DNA of 41,595 nucleotides from Prevotellaceae bacterium (GTDB lineage Bacteria; Bacteroidota; Bacteroidia; Bacteroidales; Bacteroidaceae), in contig JABZKU010000022.1 of the NCBI GenBank assembly GCA_015257125.1, forward strand, positions 1 to 41,595. The letters run 5' to 3'. The notes below the pieces were generated by a model that saw nothing but the letters and a program-made list of their open reading frames with translations, ran no database searches and was not told the DNA's origin. The position numbers were made by a program, and so were the translations under genes. Each line of letters starts with the position of its first letter. The stretch's first letter is position 1. Below are positions 16,993 through 23,592 of the stretch, one piece after another.

Positions 16993-17031
16993 ATGGATAA
17001 TGATTCTCAACTCACCGTACGAAAAAAATAA
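16993..17031 (+). promoter_or_regulatory. Slippery A-AAA-AAA heptamer at the start of the first terD-like gene
   Basis: An ATG at 16993 opens a 12-codon frame (MDNDSQLTVRKK) that ends at TAA 17029-17031, straight after seven A (17022-17028). Read in that frame the run is cgA AAA AAA TAA, the classical -1 slip arrangement. A -1 slip there enters the long TerD frame and gives MDNDSQLTVRKKITP..., which resembles the starts of the two paralogues downstream. It could instead be a sequencing error or a length-variable tract. Confidence 0.5.
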
Positions 17032-17054
17032 CACCTGATCCCTCGAATCGCCCA

Positions 17055-17678
17055 TTGGAGCGAATCGGCAAAGGGGAAGAAATCACCATTCGCGAAAAAA
17101 GTGGTATCATCTTTACGTTCAAAGATGAAATGAATGTGAGGCTTTTTGGGAAAGCCGCCAAAAGCGTCGAACGTTCTGCCCGGGATCTTGATCTTTGTCT
17201 TTTCTATTGCCAAACTGATGGGCGCTTGGGCGGTGTTTTCTCCGAAGAGTATCGCGATTCTCCCAGCGATCTCGGTACGTTAGCCCAGTTTCCTTACATC
17301 CTTCACTGCGGCGATCGCATTTTGCGCACACCAACCGGGGACGCTTTCGAAAAAATCGAAATCGTTAAGCTGGACGAAATCGAAAGCGCTTGCATTTGTG
17401 TTGTCGACTACGAAGCCGCGTTGAATGGCCTGCCGGCTCTTTTCGACGATGCCCGGGCTTATGTCGAATTTTCCACTCCCGAAGGGGATAATCACCGTTG
17501 CAATCTCAAATCGCCCGATAGTGGTGCCGTTTATTGGGTGGCTTCCATTTGTAAAGGCGCGGATGGACTGCAATGCCTCAAACGCAAGCGAAAAGTATTG
17601 TCGGTTGCTGAAGCGGCAGAGCACATCCCCGGTTTCAAACTCATCTGCAAAGCCCCGGAGAAAGGCAACGCTGAGTGA
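17055..17678 (+). CDS. TerD-like protein 1 (divergent; start probably 16993 by -1 shift)
   Basis: The frame from the TTG at 17055 gives 207 residues. TerD-family features are visible: ARDLDLCLFY, GGVFSEEYR, the FPYILHCGDR strand, then ICVVDYEAA and a C-terminal IPGFKLIC. TerD proteins are cytoplasmic beta-sandwich proteins that bind calcium in the characterised members and are linked to tellurite and stress responses. This copy lacks the N-terminal strand seen in the two paralogues unless translation begins at 16993 and slips -1 at the A7 run. An N-terminus starting at TTG inside the domain would be odd. It is the most divergent of the three copies, with several changed acidic residues. It is 13 bases (from 16993) downstream of the scaffold gene. 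Confidence 0.72.
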   Translation: MERIGKGEEITIREKSGIIFTFKDEMNVRLFGKAAKSVERSARDLDLCLFYCQTDGRLGGVFSEEYRDSPSDLGTLAQFPYILHCGDRILRTPTGDAFEKIEIVKLDEIESACICVVDYEAALNGLPALFDDARAYVEFSTPEGDNHRCNLKSPDSGAVYWVASICKGADGLQCLKRKRKVLSVAEAAEHIPGFKLICKAPEKGNAE

Positions 17679-17722
17679 TATCAGGCCCGCTTTTCGCCGA
17701 CCGCAGTCCAAGCTTTTTCACA

Positions 17723-17744
17723 TTGTCCCATCATAAGGGGACAA
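17723..17744. other. Short hairpin between terD-like genes
   Basis: Seven-base-pair stem TTGTCCC / GGGACAA with an 8-base loop in the 159-base gap before the second terD-like gene. There is no T run. It may be a processing or weak regulatory element. Confidence 0.3.
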
Positions 17745-17837
17745 GTTTCGCCTTGAATCGTAAATTTTCCGGCGGGTAGTCCATTTCCCCTCGCCCCCAC
17801 ATTCGATATCTATAAACCTTTCAATATCTATTCTTAT

Positions 17838-18422
17838 ATGTCTGATCAACCCCAAGTGCGTCTCAAGCGCAAAGTCACCCTTCGTCGCAAGGAAGAGGCC
17901 GCCTTTACTTTCACCGGCCGCCTGAAAGTGCGACTCCTCTGGCAGTCCGAAACAGATCTCGACCTCTGTCTCTTCTTCAAAAAGAAGGATGGCGAAGTGG
18001 GTGGCGTGTTTTCCGACCTCTTCCGCAGCCGCATGACCGATCGCGGCGCGCTCGACCAGTTTCCCTACATTCTTCATCTCGGCGACAGCCCCGAACCCGG
18101 CGAAGGTAGCGAATCTGTAGAGCAAATCAATGTCGGATCGCTGGCCGACCTCGAGCAAGCCTACGTTTGCATTGTCAATTATGGCGCAGCCACGGACGGT
18201 CGCGATGTCACCTTCGCCGAAGAGAGCGGACGTGTTGAGATTACCAGCGACGCCGGCGACAATTTGGAAGTACAAGCCGATGCCACCGAGCACGGAAGCG
18301 TCTATCTTGTCTGCTCCATCCTCAACCGCGAGGGCAATTACGCCCTCAAAAACGAGAGCCGCGTCATGGATCTCAGCACGGCTTTCAACGAAGTGCCCGG
18401 CTTCTCCCTCATTTGTGAGTGA
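17838..18422 (+). CDS. TerD-like protein 2
   Basis: The product has 194 residues, the usual length for a single TerD domain. It starts VRLKRKVTLRRKEEAAFTF, then TDLDLCLFFKKKDG with the acidic residues of the family metal site, GGVFSDLFR, FPYILHLGDS, YVCIVNYGAA, and ends PGFSLIC. It is strongly similar to the next gene, so the pair is a recent duplication. The protein is cytoplasmic with no signal or membrane segment. A calcium-dependent interaction role is inferred from the family. The 159-base gap before it could hold a secondary promoter, but no clear consensus is present. Confidence 0.82.
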   Translation: MSDQPQVRLKRKVTLRRKEEAAFTFTGRLKVRLLWQSETDLDLCLFFKKKDGEVGGVFSDLFRSRMTDRGALDQFPYILHLGDSPEPGEGSESVEQINVGSLADLEQAYVCIVNYGAATDGRDVTFAEESGRVEITSDAGDNLEVQADATEHGSVYLVCSILNREGNYALKNESRVMDLSTAFNEVPGFSLICE

Positions 18423-18584
18423 CCCCGCCGTTTGCCATCGATGAATCTCCCTGCTTACTGCAAGTTCTCTGCGCTGTTCACCTCAAAATTTGGTGACGAT
18501 TGCGTGCCGCTTCTGCACATCTTGCAGTAACCTCCCTTTGTCTTATCATTTTATTTACCAACTTCTTTAACCTACTTACCCACT

Positions 18585-19163
18585 ATGGCAGTAACACTCA
18601 AACGCAAAATCACCCTTCGCACCAAGGGCGAAACCGCAACTTTCACCTTCTCCGGAAAACTCAAGGTGCGCATGCTCTGGCAGTCGGCCACCGACCTCGA
18701 CCTTTGCCTCTTCTTCAAGAAGAAAGACGGCGAAGTAGGTGGTGTCTTCTCCGACGAATACCGTCGCCGCCGCAAGGACCTCGGTTCGCTCACCGAGTTC
18801 CCCTACATCCTTCACATGGGCGACCAGAAAGAACCCTCTCCCGGCGGTGAAGAAGTGGAACAAATCAACGTGGCCACCCTCGCTGACATCGAGAAAGCCT
18901 ACATCTGCGTGGTGAACTACGATGCAGCCATCAAAGGACGCGATGTGACCTTCGCAGACGAGGGCGGTCGCGTGGAAGTGACCAGCGATGCCGGCGACAA
19001 CCTCGAGGTGAACATGGACGATCCCAGCCAGGGCCACGTTTATCTTGTCTGCTCCATTGCCAACAACAACGGCGAATTTGCCCTCATCAACGAGAGCCGT
19101 GTGATGGATCTCGGCACAGCCTTCGACGAAGTGCCCGGTTTCGCACTCATCTGCAACGATTAA
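18585..19163 (+). CDS. TerD-like protein 3
   Basis: The product has 192 residues and is a close paralogue of the preceding protein across its whole length. It opens LKRKITLRTKGETATFTF, followed by TDLDLCLFFKKKDG, GGVFSDEYRRRRKDLG, FPYILHMGD, VVNYDAA and a C-terminal PGFALIC. All acidic positions of the family calcium site that can be judged by eye are present, more so than in copy 1. It lies 11 bases before the membrane protein gene, whose first dozen residues copy this protein's N-terminal strand. That supports the two acting together. Confidence 0.84.
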   Translation: MAVTLKRKITLRTKGETATFTFSGKLKVRMLWQSATDLDLCLFFKKKDGEVGGVFSDEYRRRRKDLGSLTEFPYILHMGDQKEPSPGGEEVEQINVATLADIEKAYICVVNYDAAIKGRDVTFADEGGRVEVTSDAGDNLEVNMDDPSQGHVYLVCSIANNNGEFALINESRVMDLGTAFDEVPGFALICND

Positions 19164-19174
19164 AGGAACTGATA

Positions 19175-19900
19175 ATGGTTCAGCTTAAACGTAAAGTCAC
19201 TCTCCGCACGAAGGAAACCGTGGAGCAAGAACCGCAGCCTGCAACGCTACAAAAGGATCCAAAGCCCTCTTCGGGTCAAGGAAAGTGGTGGATTGCAATG
19301 GCTGTTGTGCTCCTTTTGGTGGGGCTGGGAGTTTATTCCTATCGCCACAACGCTTCTACAGCCGAAAAGGCCGTGGCAGAAGCAGCCGTTGGCTCCACGC
19401 AAGGAGTAGACACAGCGCAGACGACTTCCAAGGCCGGAGAAAGTAATGAGGCATCTGCCCCGGCTCAAAGTGCTGCAAACCAAGTGCAGACTAAAGGAGC
19501 CGAAGCCGGACAGGCCAGTGCTACTGCCCAAGGTGCAGCTCCTGCTGCAGTGAAGGCTGGTGCGTCCGAAACACCCGCATCGGTGGCGCAGACTTCCGCT
19601 AAAGCCGCGACGCCCACCGCAAAGGAGGCTGCTGCGCAGCAGACGGCGGCAGGAAAGCCATCGACGATGCCCCAAACGGCCAAAAGTGCCTCGGCGCAAG
19701 CGACGCAAATGCCCGCAGCGGTACAGCCCGCAGCGGCAACGTCGATGGAGGCTCTCAAAGGCAGTGTCGAACAAGTGGCGCACGAGGTGATTCGCGGCGA
19801 GTTCGGCAATGGTCGTGAGCGCATGGATAAATTGGGTGCACGCTACACTGAAGTGCAGCGTCGCGTCAACCAAATTTATCGCGCCCATCGCGCTCGTTGA
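19175..19900 (+). CDS. Membrane-spanning linker: TerD-like N-terminal strand, one helix, Ala/Thr/Gln linker, CW_7 repeat
   Basis: The product has 241 residues. The first 14 (VQLKRKVTLRTKE) are almost the same as the first strand of the TerD-like proteins just upstream. A single membrane helix spans about 38-56 with positive charge before it, so the N-terminus should be cytoplasmic. Residues 60-195 are a low-complexity linker of Ala, Thr, Gln, Ser and Lys, fit to cross the periplasm. Residues 197-237 (QVAHEVIRGEFGNGRERMDKLG...RVNQIY) match the CW_7 (CPL-7) repeat, known from phage lysozymes as a peptidoglycan-binding module. The likely role is to tie the cytoplasmic Ter/cytomotive assembly to the cell wall. 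It is the last gene of the cluster, before a strong terminator. Confidence 0.72.
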   Translation: MVQLKRKVTLRTKETVEQEPQPATLQKDPKPSSGQGKWWIAMAVVLLLVGLGVYSYRHNASTAEKAVAEAAVGSTQGVDTAQTTSKAGESNEASAPAQSAANQVQTKGAEAGQASATAQGAAPAAVKAGASETPASVAQTSAKAATPTAKEAAAQQTAAGKPSTMPQTAKSASAQATQMPAAVQPAAATSMEALKGSVEQVAHEVIRGEFGNGRERMDKLGARYTEVQRRVNQIYRAHRAR

Positions 19901-20014
19901 TCACACGATCTCGAGCATTCTCTTCGATGTTTGTAGAGCCCTTAGGCACATTGTGCTTAAATGGGCAGCACTTTTTTGAAGTTCTTCCGTAGCGAGAGCT
20001 TCCCCTTACCACAA

Positions 20015-20052
20015 AACGAGCACCGCTCCATCAGGAACGGTGCTCGTTTTTT
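20015..20052 (+). terminator. Terminator closing the tubulin/actin/Ter cluster
   Basis: Perfect 11-base-pair stem (20015-20025 with 20038-20048), 12-base loop, followed by a T-rich run. It may also serve the convergent fur-like gene, although its T run on that strand is short. Confidence 0.9.
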
Positions 20053-20104
20053 TGTTTTTGGAAAAGGTTGTCACGTTGTGGGGGCTGCGGCCTTGTGGGG
20101 AATG

Positions 20105-20548
20105 TCAAGTGTGGGAACGCGTGGCGCAATCGGCGCAGATGCCGCGCACCACGTAGCCGGCCGTATGTACGACGAAGCCGGCGGGGAGAGGAGGGATGGG
20201 AATGGGCACATCGGGCAAGCAGAGGGTGCGGTGACAACGCTCGCAAACGAAGTGTAGGTGCAGATCCGCCGGATCGTCGGCCGGCGTTTCGCCGCAATGG
20301 CAGTCGTCGGCGCAGAGGGCGTACTTCACTTGTCCCGTGCCGTCCTCGACATGGTGCACCAAATGGTGCTCGGCGAAGGTGGAGAGGGCGCGAAACACCG
20401 TGCTGCGCTCCATCGTGCCCAACCGCGCTTCGCAGTCGGCGAGCGAAAGGGCGCAACCTGCGTCGAGCAACGCGCGCAATACCAACAACCGTGCGGCGGT
20501 GGGACGAATGCCGCGGTGCAACAGTTTTTCTTCTTCGTGGGTGGACAT
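20105..20548 (-). CDS. Fur-family metal-dependent repressor
   Basis: The product is 147 residues when started at the ATG at 20548 (MSTHEEEKLLHRGIRPTAARLLVLRALL), where the Fur family normally begins. The longer open frame upstream is low-complexity repeat DNA. The winged-helix half includes the recognition segment ERSTVFRALSTFAEHHLV. The second half has the HHVEDG...KYALC segment and cysteine pairs CERC (with a further Cys) and CADC, which form the structural zinc site in this family. It is encoded just downstream of a Zn/Cd-type efflux ATPase on the same strand. That makes a zinc- or cadmium-responsive regulator more likely than an iron regulator, but the metal cannot be told from sequence alone. 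Confidence 0.85.
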   Translation of the reverse strand: MSTHEEEKLLHRGIRPTAARLLVLRALLDAGCALSLADCEARLGTMERSTVFRALSTFAEHHLVHHVEDGTGQVKYALCADDCHCGETPADDPADLHLHFVCERCHRTLCLPDVPIPIPPLPAGFVVHTAGYVVRGICADCATRSHT

Positions 20549-20610
20549 GGGCAAGTGGGGTGAGGAATTGCGAAAAAGCCCCATCGGGGTGAACGTACCA
20601 CGAGGGGAAT

Positions 20611-20720
20611 GGGTGCGCGCGGTGAGGGGGACGGCCGGACGTTGTGGGATGGATGGGTGCATGCCGCCGGAGGAACGGGTACACGCTGCCGGAAGAGTGG
20701 GTGCGCGCCGTGGGGATTGG
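20611..20720. repeat. Degenerate 22-base tandem repeats between the ATPase and fur-like genes
   Basis: Copies begin at 20611, 20655, 20677 and 20699 (gggtgcgcgcggtgaggggg, gggtgcatgccgccggagg, gggtacacgctgccggaag, gggtgcgcgccgtggggatt). A very degenerate unit at 20633 keeps the phase. It is noncoding and fills most of the 180-base gap. Confidence 0.5.
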
Positions 20721-20728
20721 GGGCAAAG

Positions 20729-22678
20729 TTACGATTTTTCCGCCGTTCCGTCGCTCGTTTCGGCAAGGGGAGCAGCCGTTTGCGCTTCGCCCGAGGGGAA
20801 ACGCGCCAGCAACACGAGGGCGACGCAGAGCAACACCACGCCCGTGTCGGCAAACACCGCCGCCCACATGCCCGCCAGGCCGAAGGCCGAGAGAATCAAG
20901 ACGAGGAGTTTGATGCCCACCGCCAAAAGGACGTTCGTCCAGACGAGTCGGCGCGTGCGGCGCGCGATGTGCAGCGCATCGGCCACGCGGCGCAGGTCGT
21001 CGGTGGCCAGTACTGCGTCAGCCGTGTCCACCGCCGCGTCCGTACCTCCGGCACCCATGGCGAAACCCACGTGGGCACGCGCCAACACCGGGGCGTCGTT
21101 CACCCCGTCGCCCACGTAAGCCGTGCGCCGGCCGCCGTTGATGAGCGTTTCGAGCGCCGTGAGTTTGTCGGCCGGGAGGAGTTCGGCGTGCCACTCGTCG
21201 AGGGCAAGTTCGCGCGCCAAGGCTTCCACCTTCGGCCGCTCGTCGCCCGAGAGCACCACCGTGTGCATGCCCGATCGGCGCAGCTGTTTCACGGCCGCGA
21301 AGGCCGAAGTGCGCGTGCGGTCGTCGCTCACTGTGAATGCCCCCGCCGTACCGCTGTCGATGCCGTCGGCCACCGTGACCACGCCGTGCGTGAGCGTGCC
21401 CGTTTTGTCGAAAACCACCGTGTCGATGTCCGCCGCGCGATCCAAATGCAGGCTGCCTTTGAAGAGGATGCCGCGGCGCGAAGCCACCCCGATGCCGCGG
21501 AAATAGCTCAACGGCACGCTCAGCACCAAGGCGCAGGGGCAGGAAGCTACAAGAAAGACCAAGGCGCGATACCACCACTGCGGCGCCGCGATGCCCCAGT
21601 CGGGACGCACGGCCGCCAAGAGCGTGGGCACGGCGGCGAGCAGGGCAGCCAGCGCCACCACAACGGGGGTGTAGACGCGGGCAATGCGCGTCATCATCTG
21701 TTCGGCAGGGGCTTTGCGTTCGGCGGCCTCCTCCACAAGGTGCATGATGCGCGAAAGGGCATCCTCGCCATAAGGTTTCGTCACGCGGATGCGGGCTGCG
21801 CGGTCGAGGGCGATGACGCCGGCCGCCAACTCGTCGCCGGCCGCGAAGGTGCGCGGAGCACTCTCGCCGGTGAGAGCAGAAGTGTCGGCGCGGAGGACGG
21901 GGGTGAGCAGTACGCCGTCGAGGGGCAGGCGCGCGCCGCGCTCAATGTGCAGCACCGTGCCGCAGGCCACCGTTTTGGGGTCGACCTCGCGGAGCGTGTC
22001 GTCGCTTTCGTCCACCATCGTGCAGTGATCGGGACGCAGGGCGGCCACCGAGGCGATGTCGGCGCGGGCACGTCCCACGGCCATGCCTTGGAGCGTTTCG
22101 CCCACCAAGTAGAAGAGCATCACGCCCACCGCTTCCGGGCAGTCGCCGAGGGCGAGCGCGCCCACCGTGGCGATGAGCATGAGGGTGAACTCGTTGAAGA
22201 AGTCGCCGCGCCGCAGGGATTCTCCCGCTTCGCGCCACACGCCCAGCGACACGCAGATGTAGGCCGGCAGATAGAGCAGGCGTTCCCACGGCGCAAGGGC
22301 GGGCACAGCGTGCAACAGCCCCCAAGCCGCGAGGGCGAGGAGGAGTCCGAGGAGGGGGCGGCGCCAATCGTGCCAACTGAAGCCCGATTCGCCGCCGTGG
22401 TCTTGTCCGCCGCCACAGGAGCAACCGCAGCCGCATGAGGCAGAAGACTTCCCGTGGTCGTGCCCGTGGTCATGGGCGTGCTCCGAGGTGCAACCACCGG
22501 CCGGCGTGCAGGCGCACGAAAAAAGCGGTGAACTTTTGGCAGAAAGTGGGGCGTTATTGAAAGAAAGTGCACCAGTTTTGAGAAAAAATGGCGCACGTTC
22601 GGCCGCAAGGGCAGCGGCGCGTGCGGAAACGCAGCGGCCGGCGGCGGAAAAAAACGAAGGGCGGAGGGGAGTGGACAT
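20729..22678 (-). CDS. P1B-type Zn/Cd/Pb efflux ATPase lacking most of its nucleotide-binding domain
   Basis: With the ATG at 22678 the product has 649 residues; the start is uncertain. The N-terminus has no HMA fold. Instead it has a Cys/His-rich stretch (HAHDHGHDHG; CGCGCSCGGG) that could bind metal. Membrane helices follow, then TGES (270-273), the metal-site CPC (380-382), the phosphorylation site DKTGTLT (Asp424) and GDGVNDAP (523-530). In ZntA-like pumps about 190 residues separate the phosphorylated Asp from the GDGxND motif; here there are about 100. The HP-motif nucleotide-binding domain is gone: DKTGTLTHGVVTV joins directly to the actuator-side segment ADGIDSGTAGAFTVSD in frame. The pump may be inactive, or the deletion may be an assembly error. 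It is probably co-transcribed with the Fur-family gene. Confidence 0.8.
   Translation of the reverse strand: MSTPLRPSFFSAAGRCVSARAAALAAERAPFFLKTGALSFNNAPLSAKSSPLFSCACTPAGGCTSEHAHDHGHDHGKSSASCGCGCSCGGGQDHGGESGFSWHDWRRPLLGLLLALAAWGLLHAVPALAPWERLLYLPAYICVSLGVWREAGESLRRGDFFNEFTLMLIATVGALALGDCPEAVGVMLFYLVGETLQGMAVGRARADIASVAALRPDHCTMVDESDDTLREVDPKTVACGTVLHIERGARLPLDGVLLTPVLRADTSALTGESAPRTFAAGDELAAGVIALDRAARIRVTKPYGEDALSRIMHLVEEAAERKAPAEQMMTRIARVYTPVVVALAALLAAVPTLLAAVRPDWGIAAPQWWYRALVFLVASCPCALVLSVPLSYFRGIGVASRRGILFKGSLHLDRAADIDTVVFDKTGTLTHGVVTVADGIDSGTAGAFTVSDDRTRTSAFAAVKQLRRSGMHTVVLSGDERPKVEALARELALDEWHAELLPADKLTALETLINGGRRTAYVGDGVNDAPVLARAHVGFAMGAGGTDAAVDTADAVLATDDLRRVADALHIARRTRRLVWTNVLLAVGIKLLVLILSAFGLAGMWAAVFADTGVVLLCVALVLLARFPSGEAQTAAPLAETSDGTAEKS
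22519..22602. repeat. Four tandem degenerate 21-base repeats inside the ATPase N-terminal coding region
   Basis: Units 22519-22539, 22540-22560, 22561-22581 and 22582-22602, of the form (c)agaaagtggggc-nnn-ttttga. In the ATPase frame each unit encodes seven residues (TGALSFN, NAPLSAK, SSPLFS-like), so insertion keeps the frame. Same family as 6718-6780 and 33558-33620. Confidence 0.6.
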
Positions 22679-23202
22679 GATGAAAAGCATTGAAGGCGGC
22701 GGGGCGAACGGGTAATCGTTCGGCCGTGCGCCGCAAAGGGGGGAAGGGAGTGCCGAGCGCGGACGAAGTGTCCGACGAAGATGTGGAGGGGAGCGCATTT
22801 TCGTCCCGTTTCATCGGCGGTGTGCGTCGGGCTTGGGTGTCGGTTCGGGCTTTCGCTGAGAGCGGGACGACGCTGCGGGGCGGTGTCGGGAGGGGACTGC
22901 GGAGGTTTCCCCGAGCGATCCTCGAAGTTGTGACCCCGGGGCGCTTCGCGGGGCGATCGAGATGCACCGACCAGCGAGAAAGCGCTGTCGCCGAGGGAGT
23001 ACACTGCAAATGTAGGCCTTTCTTTTCGCAATCGGGTTGCAAAGTGTCGCGCCCGCCTTCGCCGCGCGGTGCAGCGTGGGGGAGGGGAAGCGTGTTTTTG
23101 TCACCTTGACTGACAAAATGGCGCACTTTCTCGCCGCAGTGGTCGTTGGCAAGGTCTTTGCAACCGATGAGGTCAAAATCAAAACATAAATTCATTATAG
23201 AT
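22679..23202. other. Intergenic region between the ATPase and groES, no gene seen
   Basis: About 520 bases of mostly GC-rich DNA. Open frames on both strands are low in protein-like features. A minus-strand -7 element TACATTTG (23014-23007) could drive the ATPase. Single copies of the A-run/GTGGC-like repeat occur near 23114. No CIRCE operator (the HrcA site) is found before groES. Confidence 0.4.
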
Positions 23203-23475
23203 ATGACTATCAAACCGCTTGCAGATCGCGTGCTCGTCAAGCCCGCACCGGCCGAGGAAAAGACCATCGGCGGCATCATCATCCCCGACACCGCACAAGA
23301 GAAGCCCAGCCGTGGCACCGTTGTGGCCGTGGGACAAGGCACGAAAGACGAAGCTATGGTGCTCAAAGCCGGCGACAGCGTGCTCTATGGCAAATATGCC
23401 GGCACGGAAGTGGAAGTCGACGGCGAGAAGCTGCTCATCATGCGCCAGAGCGACGTCTTTGCCGTGGTGGAATAA
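23203..23475 (+). CDS. groES: Co-chaperonin GroES
   Basis: The product has 90 residues, the normal size. It starts MTIKPLADRVLVKP at 23203; an earlier ATG at 23146 would add a tail not seen in the family. The mobile loop EEKTIGGIIIPDTAQEKP and the C-terminal strand (VDGEKLLIMRQSDVFAVVE) are intact. GroES caps the GroEL ring during ATP-dependent protein folding in the cytoplasm. It lies 117 bases before groEL on the same strand, the standard operon. No HrcA/CIRCE site is visible. Confidence 0.97.
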   Translation: MTIKPLADRVLVKPAPAEEKTIGGIIIPDTAQEKPSRGTVVAVGQGTKDEAMVLKAGDSVLYGKYAGTEVEVDGEKLLIMRQSDVFAVVE

Positions 23476-23592
23476 GCCCCACCGCGCAATTTTCGCCCCG
23501 TGGCGAATCAACTCCTCTTATATATAAGGTGTGCGTGCGGCAGGTTCGACCGACCGGCGCGCCCAACTTCAAACGACTAACAGATAATCAAG

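Noticed and set aside
20609..22438. 609-residue plus-strand open frame opposite the metal ATPase
   Set aside because: Arg/His-rich shadow; the minus strand has TGES, CPC, DKTGT and GDGxND in frame.
22519..22602. CRISPR-like array
   Set aside because: The repeats are contiguous 21-base units without unique spacers and are degenerate; no cas genes are present.
23101..23202. CIRCE (HrcA) operator or consensus promoter before groES
   Set aside because: No TTAGCACTC-type inverted repeat; the best -7 match (GGTCTTTG) lacks the initial TA and a spaced TTG.
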